A DNA stretch of 64,000 nt from Macrosoma leucophasiata. Its lineage: Eukaryota; Arthropoda; Insecta; Lepidoptera; Hedylidae. Position 1 is the stretch's first letter. The number at the start of each line of letters is the position of its first letter. Where the stretch lies: positions 6,758,001 through 6,822,000 of the forward strand of contig JAWQUS010000022.1 of the NCBI GenBank assembly GCA_036365455.1. Direction: 5' to 3'. The notes below the pieces were generated by a model. The model made no database searches. It was not told the DNA's origin and saw nothing but the letters and a program-made list of their open reading frames with translations. A program made the position numbers and the translations under genes. Of the stretch, positions 1 to 10,235 are shown piece by piece.

Positions 1-23
1 TTTATTATCTACTGACATTACCT

Positions 24-390
24 GTTATAATAATAATAATGGCAACCCTTGTACGACCTACGGCTGGGCACGAGTCTGTCCTCTTTTTGGGGGGAGGCCT
101 GGAGCTTACTCCACCACTCTGCTCCAATGCGGGTGGTGGAGATAGGGGTTAGTGGCCAATCCGCTAAGTGGATGTTTTCAAACCACTTATAAAATCTCCG
201 ACTAGGTTTAACGACTGCTATCTATCGATAGCAACCGGGACCGACGGCTTAACGTGCCCTCCGAAGCACTGTAACCCACATTTTATTTATTTTACCATTA
301 GCGGTCACCCATCACCCATCCGACCGCGCCCATTTGCACAACCGTAGTCGATCGCTTGCGATCTACACCAGCCGCAGGGCCATGCGCGCT
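24..390 (-). repeat. SINE family C (5S rRNA-like head), long copy
   Basis: Read on the minus strand, the copy carries a 5S-gene-like stretch: a box A-like 'tta..gc' segment, then 'gggcgcggtcgg' and 'gatgggtgaccgc', followed by a body ending 'cagc..gtacg...ttgccattattat'. The same order is found at 11369, 41253, 44776 and 52690. Small indels separate this copy from the others. Confidence 0.75.
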
Positions 391-465
391 TCCATTACCT
401 GTTACCCGTGTTGTATTGTAGTTGTCGTTGTACATACACGAAACTGAAATAAGACTATTTTTACA

Positions 466-795
466 CGCCAAGTCCTTTACGGGGTAGGCAGAGAGTGTCA
501 AGCGCCAGATATCCCAGTCTTAACACACTTGAGATGCGTCTTCTATATTCATCATTCTCTTCATACATGCACGCCGATTCCTAAGACTTGACCCCACTTT
601 CAGACAGTAGATACTCGACCTATTTGGTCAAGGTAGGTCAGTCTTGGTATTCCTGGGCCTCTGCAGCCATTTACATTTGCATTGTATATCTGTTCTATAT
701 GTCCGAATCGAATGCATCGAAGCATACCTTTTTCATTTTCACACCGATACCACAGAATTAGTTGTGCTCCAGACGAAATTTCGGCCACGGTGACA
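466..795 (-). mobile_element. LINE family T, 5'-truncated 3' end
   Basis: On the minus strand this encodes the C-terminus of a reverse-transcriptase ORF (pattern R-G-P-G-x-P-R-L-T-Y-x-D-Q-I-G-R-V, then ...S-A-Y-P-V-x-D). It lacks the usual (TACA)n tail at its 3' end. The reading frame is interrupted. Other copies lie at 6298, 11253, 35330, 37741, 41785, 43243 and 48293. Confidence 0.75.
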
Positions 796-1014
796 TATCT
801 CAACAGAGACTAGCCAACTGCGCGGGAGATATCATAGTGCACAAGTGTATGCGCAAACACAGGTGCATTCTCTATTCCCTCACTCTCATAACCTGATGGG
901 ACGGTAAACCGACACGACCGGAGAGAGATCGGGCGCAGGACCGACGGCTTTACGTGCCCTCCGAGTCACGGGTACTAGACAACGGGCTACTACTAGGAAT
1001 TTCCTCATAAAAAA
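796..1014. other. Degraded repeat sequence, no gene
   Basis: The part at about 930-965 ('gaccgacggctttacgtgcc') repeats the middle of family C. The rest looks like an old LINE or SINE fragment that I cannot assign. Confidence 0.4.
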
Positions 1015-1105
1015 ACACAATAACTGATTTTCCCTATCTGGGAATCGAACTCGGGACCTCAGGCTTCACCATCACGATTGCGGCCATTAGGGCCAAGGGC
1101 CAACG
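1015..1105 (-). repeat. tRNA-like SINE fragment
   Basis: The minus strand carries a T-arm/B-box-like segment ('gagttcgattccc') preceded by a degraded cloverleaf. The acceptor arms do not pair, so this is a SINE head and not a tRNA gene. Confidence 0.5.
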
Positions 1106-1154
1106 AGGCAGCCAAAGAACCAGAGAATATAGAAGATACACAAAGAGAAGAGAA

Positions 1155-1200
1155 ACTACCGCCTATCCGCATGCCAATCGTGGCGATTATAGCATATCCG
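1155..1200 (+). repeat. Repeat D fragment
   Basis: It matches the end of repeat D ('ccgcatgccaa.cgtggcgatta'), also present at 4627, 36263, 43667 and 46852. Confidence 0.6.
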
Positions 1201-1203
1201 CTT

Positions 1204-2660
1204 ATTTATTTTTTATTTATTTATTTATTTCAGGCAACAAATGTAAGACTATAAGTAAAACAAAGGCCCATATAAATATATACCTTACAGACTAACATAC
1301 ATAATAATAACACTATGAACTAACACTACACGTGATGCGCGGTTTTTCTGCAGGGAGCTGTCCACGGAATTTCCGAAATAAGGCTCCCTGCGGCCAGAAC
1401 TCCTCATTTATGAAAAAAGGCAGGTGCTGCGTCGGGACTCTCACCACATAGGAATTGAAATTAACTCTATGGCGAGACTCCAACCGCTCGACTCTCAGAG
1501 TGAAATTCGTCTTGACGCGGATGAAGTCGACGAGATCTTCAACTTTCGTCGACCAGTGCAGTCTGGACACGTACAGTTGCGTTGATGGTACAGCTGGGCG
1601 CAACAAGTGTTTCGGTCCGGTGGGCGTCGTACCGCATTGGTTGCGGTTGGCGGGCTTCTTCTTCCTCCTTTGTACCACCGTAAAGCCATCCTTGTCGAAC
1701 CGTGCCTTACGAGGATCTGTGACTATAGGCCCACGCGTATTATCCTTAGGGCTAGGTTTCTTCCCCAGGGTAACAGGCCACTTAGATGTAAGGGTGGCGC
1801 CGGCAGCAGCATAGGCACGCTGAGGAGTCGATGTTGCGACGCGAGGCTGCGGGGGGGCAGCGGGGGGAGCGGGGGCAGCGGGGGCGGCAGGGCGCAGGTT
1901 ATCGCGCGGCGCGACGACGCTCGGTGACGTATTGTTGCTGTTGCATCCGGCCGACTCAAAACTGCTGACCGACGCGTTTTGCGCATCGCGTTTCATGTTC
2001 ACATTGCAGGCTTCGTTTGACCTACATACCGAACTAGTACCACGTAATGAAACAAATTCGGCACGTAAGTCATTGATGGTTTTTTCCGAAGTCTGCAATC
2101 GAAACTGAACTTCGCCCAAGCTGGTCTTGAAGATGTTGATATCCTTCAGCAGCCGGGATACGTCGACGTGGTCGAAAGTGACCGGAGGCAGCTTATGCAG
2201 CTACTTCGCCACAAAAGCGGGCACGTCGTCGGGATCGGTCTCTTTCAACAGGTTGATGATATCCTGGAGACTTCGTTCGCCTCTTTCATCCTTTCTGCGA
2301 AATGGCATCTTGTCAGTCTGCCCGATTGTCTGGTACAGCAGCTCCTTGGCCGAGACGACTTCTTCTTCTTTGAAATTGGTTTTACATATTTGTATAATAC
2401 TAACTTCATCCATGGTGTCAATGGCGTGTTTGTTGTATGAACGCCGACAGTTCATTGGCTACAAGTTTTTCAGCACACATAGCGGTAACATGCAGCGGCT
2501 AATAGCCGCGCAACTCGCGAAATAATAATATTTCGTGCAGTGTGACACGACCGTACTTGAGCTAGCACTACATAGCTTATAATTCTTTATCAATCCTAGC
2601 GCGAGCATACCGCACCGAAGTCCTCTGTGTGTGTTCTGTTGTGATACACCCCATCCGGGA
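1204..2660 (-). mobile_element. ORF1-only half-LINE retroelement
   Basis: On the minus strand the order is a 5' leader, one ORF1-like frame (2455-1313), about 90 nt of 3' UTR and an A-rich tail with repeated AAAT units at 1234-1204. No reverse transcriptase follows ORF1, so this copy is a half-LINE that would depend on a partner element. The 5' border at about 2660 is an estimate; no target-site duplication could be fixed. Confidence 0.6.
1313..2455 (-). pseudogene. ORF1-like protein of a non-LTR element, one nonsense codon
   Basis: One reading frame of 381 codons is broken only by a TAG at 2203-2201. Before the stop is a helical N-terminal region ending D-P-D-D-V-P-A-F-V-A-K. After it the frame resumes with L-H-K-L-P-P-V-T-F-D-H-V-D-V-S-R-L-L-K-D-I and a coiled-coil-like stretch. 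Next come a Pro/Ala-rich linker (about residues 175-205), a basic R-R-K-K-K patch and a C-terminal RRM-like fold (T-Q-L-Y-V-S-R-L ... F-R-K-F-R-G-Q-L-P). This architecture is typical of nucleic-acid-binding ORF1 proteins of arthropod LINEs (family knowledge). The best start is the ATG at 2413, in a good 'accATGG' context; an upstream in-frame ATG lies at 2455. A single stop in an otherwise open frame suggests fairly recent inactivation. A domesticated host gene is less likely, given the A-rich tail. Confidence 0.7.
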
Positions 2661-2821
2661 GGGAGCGGTAACATAATAAGGACAAATTAAAGACAATAAC
2701 TTGTAGGGAGATCCAGAAATGCATGGAAGTAGACGTATTTATGTGTTTCTTGATATCCCATGTTTAGTCCCGTATACCGAAAAGTAGGAAGGGGTGGTGG
2801 GAAATATTTTTATTCTTTCAT

Positions 2822-3100
2822 TTATGTTATAAAAGTGGCAAAGAAGCATGCAGTTCATATTGATGTTAAGTGATGACTGCAGCCTATAGAAACCCACACA
2901 ATTACCAGAGGTCAAAATGCAGATGCGATGCCACTCCTGAGGCCTAAGGTGTTATGCCTCTGTGCCGGAAATTTCAGGGCCGTATATTACCACCTGACCG
3001 AAACACGATGTGCTGAACATTACCATTTATCGGCAAGTATATTAGGTAATGCGGTGGTGCCTACGCCCGCGAGCTCCGTCACTGGAGCTCTACCACCAGT
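2822..3100 (-). repeat. Family B retroposon, near full length
   Basis: It runs from the poly(T)/'atgttataaaagtggcaaa' end to 'gagctctaccaccagt'. This is a good reference copy of the family in the minus orientation. Confidence 0.85.
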
Positions 3101-3110
3101 AAAAATATTC

Positions 3111-3170
3111 CCTTATAAGGAGGCTTTGGTCCAGCAGTAGACATCTATCGGCTGATGTGATGATGAATGT
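3111..3170 (+). repeat. RTE LINE 3' tail fragment
   Basis: 'gaggctttggtccagcagta' followed by 'ggctgatgtgatgatga' matches the last bases of the RTE elements at 15244 and 15754. Confidence 0.6.
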
Positions 3171-3199
3171 AATTTTAGGACTAGTCGACTTTTCCTTAC

Positions 3200-3397
3200 C
3201 TTCAACATAGGCAGACTGGATATAGCGATCAGGGTGACATGGTCTATCGTAGTCAGCGGATTGCCACTCAGGTCCAGTTCAGTGAGTTCTGGTAGGTGTT
3301 CAAACAGGTCTTGGTTGAGGGAGTGCAGGTCATTGTAAGCCAGGTTTAGGGTCCTCATGGATGCTAAGGGTTCGTACTCCTCGGGTGAATAGCGACC
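3200..3397 (-). CDS. LRR gene exon C
   Basis: The acceptor is 'tttttcccag' above 3397; the donor is gtaagg from 3199. The 198 nt (66 codons) encode two repeats: L-N-L-A-Y-N-D-L-H-S-L and L-D-L-S-G-N-P-L. Phase 0 at both ends makes it a symmetrical exon. Confidence 0.88.
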
Positions 3398-5109
3398 CTG
3401 GGAAAAATGTTAAGAATCTTTATTCCATATCTATGAATAATAGTATCCAGAAAGAAAGAAAGAAGAATTTTCTTTCTTTCTTTCTTTCTATAGTATCTAG
3501 TGGTAAAGTTCCAGTGTAGGAGCTCGAGGGCGTAGGCTCCACCGCATTACTTAATCTATCTGCCGTCAAATGGTAGTGTTCAGCTCTTTCATGTTCCGGT
3601 TGGATCGTAATGTACGGCCCTGTAATCATGTACAAAAAGGTATTTTGAAAGTCAAAAAGAAAACAAAAAAAAAAGAAACACCGACAGATTTTTATCTGTC
3701 GGTGTGGGCGCGCATCGTGAAAATTCACTCTCATCGTTATTTCAATCGCGCCAAAAGAAGTATAGGTTCATAACTCACTAGAGCCACCCGGTAACCGACC
3801 AGCGCCCGACCGCGTCGAACGGTCTGCGCTCATTACATCAACTCCGCTCCGGTTCGACACCGGATCGCTTCGACCGCAAGCCGTCAACGCGCGGGCGGCG
3901 CGTGTATTACGCGCGGATGGCGAGTGGACCACTAGCTTGTCTTGCATTGACTTTGCATTGCCAACGCACTGTTCCCAAGTGGACCGCGCGCGGTCCGCGA
4001 GTGGTTCACAAGTAACACGGCGTCGTTCACCCGTGGACCACCCGTCGACAACGAGTAAGTGTAAGCCGTAAAACGAGGCAGTGCTGGTCGGGTGCCGGGT
4101 GGCTGTAGTGAGCTATGAGCTATGGACCCTAACTTCAAAAATACTTACTTCAAAGGCATGAGGACTGAGCTTCGCTGACGTCAGTTTGTTATGGCTGAGA
4201 TCCAAAACCTTCATGCTTTGCAGATCCTTAAAGCTGCCAGTTTCTATAAACTCTATGGCACTCCTGGATAGGTTTAACAGCTCAACAGGAAGTTTAGCCA
4301 ACTCTGTCACGTTTATAAAAGCGTTGTCGCTTAGGTCTATTGTCGTTGGTTTTAGTTCTTTTAAATCTGGAACAATTTATTTTTTAAAGTTTTGATGGTG
4401 TCAGGTCGTAATGACCTTACGGCTAGTGGAATAATATTCATCTACTGGAAGGGAATTCTTCCACTAGTGCAGGCAATCAATCAGACAAAAAGGTCTGAGG
4501 TCGCAGGTTCAATTCCTGCCCGAAGTCAAATTTTTCTTTCCCATTTTTCTTTTTTTCTAAAGTTCACTCGCATGTGTTATTGCGAAAAATAAAAATATTA
4601 TCTACAAATAGGTCTAAAATTTAAATGGGGCGGCGGTAGTAAGTGCAATAACGCAAGGTAGGCAGCAGAGTCCTGCGGTAAAACTACCGCCACTGCGATC
4701 GCCAATCCGCATGCCAAGCGTGGCGATTATGACATATGGTAAAGATTGTCAAAATTAAAAAATCGTTCAAAAAAAACCAAAGCCGGCTAGTCCCATATAT
4801 ACATGAGTAATTACCCTTAATTTTGAACAAATATTCGAAAAACGCCGGACAGTCACTTATCCCTGGGACACATTGTATATAAACTGAATGAACTTTATTA
4901 TCTGTGTGATTTAATCGCACACAGCTCATGTTCAAATTGATGAGATACCATCGATTTAAATTCCTAACCTGCCCATTCTTCTTTGCTGAAGAATACAGTC
5001 AGACTTTGATCAACACAATCTACTTTGTTGTCTTTGCAAATACATTTTCTGCAGATGCCGGTCTGCTGCCATAAGTCATTCTTCGGTGGCGCCTCCTCGT
5101 CTTCTGTGG
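3200..5109 (-). CDS. LRR extracellular protein gene, three internal exons (join 5109-4969, 4366-4149, 3397-3200)
   Basis: Three minus-strand exons join without a frame break. Exon A ends in phase 1 (GCA G|gttagg) and exon B opens with AT to give Asp. Exon B ends in phase 0 (GAA|gtaagta) and exon C opens with GGT and ends in phase 0 (AAG|gtaagg). The product has an LRRNT-type cysteine cluster (C-x2-C-x-C-x6-C) followed by about five LRRs of the LxxLxLxxNxL type, such as M-K-V-L-D-L-S-H-N-K-L and L-T-E-L-D-L-S-G-N-P-L. This is the layout of secreted or membrane-anchored insect LRR proteins. The signal-peptide exon should lie at higher coordinates and the remaining exons below 3200; neither was found with confidence. 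Introns hold a GC-rich MITE, SINE fragments and repeat D. I cannot name the orthologue. Confidence 0.85.
3452..3489. repeat. Inverted (GAAA)n/(TTTC)n microsatellite
   Basis: 'agaaagaaagaaagaa' is followed immediately by 'ttttctttctttctttcttt', so the tract can fold on itself. It lies in the intron upstream of LRR exon C. Confidence 0.7.
3497..3630 (+). repeat. Family B fragment (older subfamily)
   Basis: 5' half only; the head reads 'agttccagtgtaggagctcg', a variant shared with the copies at 8455 and 13146. Confidence 0.7.
3678..3705. repeat. Perfect 12-bp inverted repeat, 4-nt loop
   Basis: 'acaccgacagat' tttt 'atctgtcggtgt'. The right arm resembles sequence bordering the bsh-intron minisatellite near 34265. 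Confidence 0.7.
3774..4112. mobile_element. GC-rich MITE S with about 30-bp terminal inverted repeats
   Basis: The left end is 'ctcactagagccacccggta..cgaccagc'; the right end is its imperfect reverse complement ('gctggtcgggtgccgggtgg' then 'ctgtagtgag'). The interior is strikingly GC-rich (for example 'gcgcgggcggcgcgtg') in AT-rich surroundings. It sits in the intron between LRR exons B and C. Confidence 0.65.
4149..4366 (-). CDS. LRR gene exon B
   Basis: The acceptor is 'ttgttccag' above 4366 and the donor is a strong gtaagta from 4148. The 218 nt encode three repeats: I-D-L-S-D-N-A-F, L-N-L-S-R-S-A-I and L-D-L-S-H-N-K-L, the last reaching S-P-H-A-F-E. Confidence 0.88.
4425..4600 (+). repeat. 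tRNA-like repeat M, 3' half
   Basis: It holds 'gaggtcgcaggttcaattcc' plus 'tgcccgaagtc', the T-arm and 3' acceptor arm of the tRNA-like module. Downstream is the 'ttcactcgcatgtgttattg' segment found in other M units. The 5' half of the cloverleaf is missing. Confidence 0.65.
4627..4738 (+). repeat. Repeat D
   Basis: It contains two nested potential hairpins: 'ggcggtagt...actaccgcc' around 'ggcagcagagtcctgc'. It ends 'aagcgtggcgattatgacat'. Confidence 0.65.
4969..5109 (-). CDS. LRR gene exon A (LRRNT cysteine cluster)
   Basis: The acceptor is 'tttttag' just above 5109; the donor is gttagg from 4968. The 141 nt encode an acidic stretch (T-E-D-E-E-A-P-P-K) and then C-R-K-C-I-C-K-D-N-K-V-D-C, the N-terminal LRR cap. 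The exon starts in phase 1, so an upstream coding exon must exist. Confidence 0.85.
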
Positions 5110-5149
5110 CTAAAAATAGAACTAATTAGTATGTTCCTAGGTTTTCGCG

Positions 5150-5315
5150 AGCTAAACTCATCAAAATAAAAGTTTTCGGATTTATCTCGCGTGTATTAAA
5201 CTAAAATGATTATTTTAAATCAACCCGACGTTTCGTTTGCTTTTCAGAGACCACGGAAGCTGAAAAGTGACTTTTATGCGAGATAAATCCAAAAACTAGT
5301 TTTATAAGGGAACCA
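5150..5315. repeat. Penelope-like 3' terminal fragment, folded back
   Basis: 'ggatttatctcgcgtgtatt' at the left and 'gcgagataaatcc' at the right are inverted copies of the sequence following the Penelope-like ORF near 58090. 'gaccacggaagctgaaaag' lies in between. Confidence 0.6.
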
Positions 5316-5771
5316 ATTAGTTCGCCTACTCCGTAACAGATGGCAGTAGTAATATATAAAAACTGCTAATTTCATTCGATAGTCGTTGATAAGTTCTAAA
5401 ATCTGTATTTTGGGATATGCCAATGATGGAAAAAAACATAATTGGAGTGTAAAAATATAAAATTTAATTTTAGAAAAATGTTAACCTCGGTCAGTTTTGG
5501 TTAGCAGTTTTAAAGTTATGACATCTTTAACAATTTTCAAATGGTGCCACTAATTATTTAACTTGTCTATTGGGATTTGAACCCGAGTTATTAAAGCGTT
5601 CTCCGTATTGTGCCATTTGTCTGTAACTGGTACATACTAAGCACAAAGATATTTGTTAAAATTATAGTTATTGTAACATTTCACACCCCTCTCTAACTTT
5701 ACCAGATTTTTTTAAGTTGAAAAAGGATGTGTAATGTTACAATAACTTTTACATTGACAAAAAAAATTTTA
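5316..5771. other. AT-rich DNA, nothing recognised
   Basis: No splice-bounded frame, RNA gene or identifiable repeat was seen. Confidence 0.5.
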
Positions 5772-5970
5772 TATAATAAAAGTGGCATACATGCATGCAG
5801 TTCACAGTGATGACTGCAGTCTATTAACATGACACCCACACAATTTTTTTACACCTTATCACCTGACCGGAACACGATAGTACTGAACACTACCATTAAG
5901 CGGCAAGAATTTCAGGTAATGTGGTGGCGCTTACGCCCGCGAGCTCCATCACTGGAGCTCTACCACCAGT
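5772..5970 (-). repeat. Family B, internally deleted
   Basis: Both ends of family B are present, but about 80 bp of the middle (the 'ctgaggcctaaggtgttatg' part) is missing. Confidence 0.75.
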
Positions 5971-6297
5971 AAAATCTTGTATCTTGGTACAACCCATTAA
6001 AATTTGTTAAAGTTGAAAATGATGCAACCCAGTTCTGTTAGTAAACATAGATGGCGTTACATACCAGTTTCACAGTTGACGCCGATCAAGGCAAAAGTAA
6101 AAACGAGATAAAAAATGACTCGTCTCTCCATTTCCACTGAAACAGAAACAAAGTGAATGAGTAATTTAGAAACAAGCGGATATTTTGTTTATCTAGATAA
6201 GTATAATCTTGGTATGTTTATCGGAGATAATCTATAACCTATATTTTAATGTTTAATTTTAGCGACACTCAGAATTGCAAAGTAATGTTATAAGTAT
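5971..6297. other. AT-rich DNA, nothing recognised
   Basis: No supported feature. Confidence 0.5.
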
Positions 6298-6960
6298 GTA
6301 TCTTCACGCCAAGTCCCTTACGGGGTAGGGTCTGACACACCTCCCGTGCTTCTTATACATCTAGCATTCTTTTCACACATGCACGCCGATTCCTAAGACT
6401 TGTCCCACCCTCAGATAGTATTTGACCTATTTGGTCAAGGTGAGTCAGTCTTGGTCTTCCTGGCCCTCTGCAACCATTTACATTCGCATTGTATACCTGT
6501 TTAGTCATTCGCTCATTCTACATTATTTCTATATGCCTGAACCATCGGAGCATGCCTTTTTCCTTTTACACCGATATTCTCATTTACACAAAGCCTATTT
6601 CTTACTTTCAGATCTTGCGCACAGATATCTCGACCGCGTTTAATTTATCTTTATGCTCTTTCCTGCAACCCATCTTTCGCTTCAATATCAAAGCGTTGGA
6701 GTTGGAGTAAGTACAGCCTTATGCATGGCTAGTCGAGCCCGCTGGCTTAGATGTTTAACAGCTTACCCAACGCTCTATTCACGCAATTCCTAGCAAGCAC
6801 CTTCCTCTCTTTGTCAGCGGTGTACCTACCATCCCTGCTGAAAGCACTTCCAAGATATAGATAGAGAGAGAGAGTTCTTACACTGCATCATCTACCATTA
6901 CCCTTGCATTTATTCTCTGTTCATCTCTTTCAAATACTAATACTTAAGTATAAACTGACG
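6298..6960 (-). mobile_element. LINE family T, longest copy in the window
   Basis: It starts at the shared 3' terminus ('cttcacgccaagtcccttac') and runs further 5' than the other T copies, through a degraded reverse-transcriptase C-terminal region to about 6900. No frame is open across it. Confidence 0.65.
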
Positions 6961-7229
6961 GTTACGCTGTGTTTCCGACAATGTTCAAATAACGTCTGCT
7001 ATTAATTCGTTTGTTTTAAAGTAAGTATTAAGTAACTTACGTGACTAGATACTAAAATGATGATTTGATTATTGACACAAATAGAAGAGTAACAGTGACG
7101 GACCAAGTGACGTTTGGCAAGCGTGGAGATGGAGATGGATGGCCTAAGGGGAGGCAAGTAGTGGACGTTTCTCGGCAGAAGTGAGACATTAGAGTTTTTT
7201 TTTGTGGAGTTAATTGTTTTCCCAATTAA

Positions 7230-7662
7230 GGCATTTTTTTATATATTCAAGGTGGCAAACAAGCATGCAGTTCACATAGATGCTGGATTGGCTGCAGCCT
7301 TTAAGCATCAATACAAAAAACCAGAGGTTAAAATGCATATATGCTGCCACCCCTGAACTCAAGCGTACATTACCATCTAACCGGAACACGATAGTGCTGA
7401 ATACTTTTTTTATGTAATGAAAGTAACAAACAAGCATGCAGTTCACATTGATGTTAAGTGACGACTGCAGCCTATAGACACCCACACAAAGACAAGAGGT
7501 CAAAATGCAGATGCGTTACCACTGCCGCGGCCCAAGGTGTTACGCCTCTGTGCCGGAATTACAGAGCCGTAAACTACGTACTACCATTTAGTTACCATCT
7601 AGTCGGAATACGATAGGGCTGAATACTATCATTTAGCGGTAGACAGATTAAGTAATGTGCCA
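7230..7662 (-). repeat. Two family B copies, one inserted in or abutting the other
   Basis: A B copy runs 7230-7405 and stops at 'gtgctgaatac'. A second B copy then starts with its own poly(T) at 7405 and runs to 7662. The join is in mid-element, so the second either landed in the first or replaced its end. Confidence 0.7.
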
Positions 7663-7742
7663 ACCCTTCACCAGTCGTTATTATTTGATAATGTTTCACC
7701 TTTCCCTAAGCTAGTTTTAGTCCTCTTGCGTCACACTGGTTT

Positions 7743-8019
7743 ACTGGTGGTAGAGCTCCAGTGACGGAGCTCGCGGGCGTAGGCACCACTGAATTACCAA
7801 ATATACTTGCCGCTAAATGGTAGTGTTCAGCACTACCGCGTTCCGGTCAGATGGTAATGTACGGCCCTGTAATTTCCGGCACAGAGGCATAACACCTTAG
7901 TCTTCAGGAGTGGTAACGCATCTGCATTTTGACCTTGGTCTTTATTTGGCTGCAGTCATCACTTAACATCAATGTGAACTGCATGCTTGTTTGCCACTTG
8001 ATTACATTAAAAAAAAAAC
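7743..8019 (+). repeat. Family B, full length
   Basis: It runs from 'actggtggtagagctccagt' to an A tail of about ten bases. Confidence 0.85.
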
Positions 8020-8454
8020 ACTACTCACCACTTTACGATCCCACCAAAACACTTCAATTTACAACTTTATATAACTAAAATGGACACTTTATATCATATT
8101 TGTTAAAAAAAACCCTAACTTTATCACAATAACCACTTTTTATAACGCTCAGAACACGAATTCACAATTCAAAATGGCTGACATACGTTTTGTATCTTAT
8201 CAAAGTTTAGTTTTTATCACCTAGATACTCAAACGTTATCAATAAAGGTGATCTTACGCTGCATAAGCGATAGCGGTTTAGCTCAAATATAATAGGTTTT
8301 GAAATTGTAGTGTAATTAATATCTGTTTTACTTTTACTTTATGTATTAATTATTCACTCTAGGTAATTATTTATTTTTAATGACTTTTCAAAAACGGTTT
8401 TAGGATCTTATTCGAAATAAAAAAATCATTCTTTCTTTCAAACAGTTTAGTTTT
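8020..8454. other. AT-rich DNA, nothing recognised
   Basis: No supported gene. 'aaaatggctgacatac' at about 8171 opens no useful frame. Confidence 0.5.
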
Positions 8455-8768
8455 ACTGGTGGTAGAGTTTCTGTGTAAGGCCTTGAGGGCGTTGGCACCA
8501 CCGCATTACCTAATCTTTGTGACGTCATTTGGGAGTAGTCAGCAATATCGTGTTCTATTCAGATGGTAATTTTTGGCCCCGTAATAACTGTCACAGAGAC
8601 ATAACAACTAAGATCTCAGAGGTGACCATTCTTACCTCTGGTCTTTGTGTGGGTGTCTATAGCCTGCATTCATCACTTAACATCATATGTGAGTTTAACA
8701 AGCATGCAGTTTCCATCTTAATTACAGAAGAAAACCATAAGAACTGCATGTTTGTTAGCTACATTCGG
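8455..8768 (+). repeat. Family B, older subfamily
   Basis: The head is 'actggtggtagagtttctgt'. The 3' end has a partial duplication of the 'aactgcatg.ttgtt' segment (8700 and 8740). Confidence 0.7.
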
Positions 8769-9120
8769 TGAATCAATATGGGGTCCATATTAACTCACCA
8801 AATGTAGTATGGGGTTAAATCGCTTGTAACCTTCATAGAAAACCTAATAACAGCAATCGCTTCAGCTTACACTAAGATATCACCTTTATCTTTAATCAGG
8901 ACAAAACATCGATACGCTCACGCTTTGTTTCAACGAATATTATTTTGTCTAGAGTTCACGTAAAATAAATATGAATTCGTGTAAATTTTATATGAATCAG
9001 AATCTTATCTTACAATTGATTATCGAAAATTAGGATACAATACGCGGATATTACGACTCACCACCCACTAGCGGAATCCTGGCGAAAGAGCTGGCATTGG
9101 AACGTGACGACCCCACCACC
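8769..9120. other. Non-coding, nothing recognised
   Basis: No supported feature. Confidence 0.5.
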
Positions 9121-9425
9121 TACTGGTGGTAGAGCTTCAGTGACGGAGCTCGCGGGCGTAGGCACCAAAGCATTACCTAATATACTTGCCGCTAAATGGC
9201 ACTATCGCATCTGTTCATCTGTTCAGCACTATCGTGTTCCGGTCAGGTGGTAATGTACGGCCCTGTAATTTCCGGCACAGAGCCATAACACCTTAGGCCT
9301 CAGAAGTGGTAACGCATCTGCATTTTGACCTTGATCTATGTGTAGATGTTCTATAGGCTGCAGTCATCACTTAACATCAAAGTGAACTGCATGCTTGTTT
9401 ACCACTTTCAGTACATAAAAAAACC
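9121..9425 (+). repeat. Family B with small internal duplication
   Basis: Near full length, with a short extra 'actatcgcatctgttcatct' segment before the 'gttcagcactatcgtg' motif, and an A tail at 9425. Confidence 0.8.
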
Positions 9426-9465
9426 TAGTAGCAGAAAAGCTGGCATTGGGATGTGACAACTCCTC

Positions 9466-9680
9466 CGATGTGGTAGCAGGCCACTACTACTACGCTGGGG
9501 GACCTGGGTTCGATTCCTGGGTAGAGGGTTATCAGAGATAATGGCGTAAAGTTCTTTATCTCTGGTTCTATTGGAATTTTTCCCTTTTCTGGAAATGTCC
9601 CAGTACCTCGAAGTTTGTTAATGTGCCTGGAGAAGTCAACAGGCTCGCCACCTGTTACATGGGCCAAAACCAGACCTGAA
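9466..9680 (+). repeat. SINE A (tRNA-derived), 3'-truncated
   Basis: The head carries 'tggtagcaggcc' and the pol III B-box 'ggttcgattcc'. The body is shared with the full copy at 46545. It ends at 'gttacatgggccaaaacc', before the usual 3' quarter. Confidence 0.75.
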
Positions 9681-9787
9681 ACAAATATCTGTATGCCATA
9701 CAAATATTTGCTCCAGTACGGGGAACGAACCCCCGAGCTTTAGTTAAAATGGTCGTCCTACATCGCTAAACCAACTGGCTCGTTAAT

Positions 9788-9925
9788 TGGGTGAAACAAG
9801 CATGCAGTTCACATTGATGTTAAGTGGTTACTCCAACCTATAGACACGCCATAAAGACCAAGGTCAAAATGCAGATGCGTTACTCCTGAGGTCTAAGGTG
9901 TTATGCCTCTGTGCCGTAAATTACA

Positions 9926-9928
<3 letters not shown>
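9788..9928 (-). repeat. Family B fragment
   Basis: It carries the 3' half in minus orientation and stops abruptly where the next copy's poly(T) begins. Confidence 0.7.
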
Positions 9929-9959
<31 letters not shown>

Positions 9960-10235
9960 TGTAATGGAAGTGGTAAACAAGCATGCAGTTCACATTGATG
10001 TTAAGTGATGACTGCAGCCTATAGACACCCACACAAAGACCAAGGTCAAAATGCAGATGCGTTACCACTCCTGAGGCCTAAGGTCTTATGCCTCTGTGCC
10101 GGAAATTACAGGGCCGTACATTACCACCTGACCGGAACACGATAGTGTTGACCACTACCATTTAACGGCAAGTATATTAGGTAATGCGGTAGTGCCTACG
10201 CCCACGAGCTCTATCACTAGAGCTCTACCATCAGT
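9929..10235 (-). repeat. Family B, full length with long poly(A) tail
   Basis: A tail of over 25 T (read on plus) precedes an almost complete copy, suggesting young insertion into the flanking B fragment. Confidence 0.8.

Noticed and set aside
1455..1927. Plus-strand ORFs of 106-119 codons at 1455-1927
   Set aside because: Shadows of the minus-strand ORF1-like frame, which has recognisable domains.
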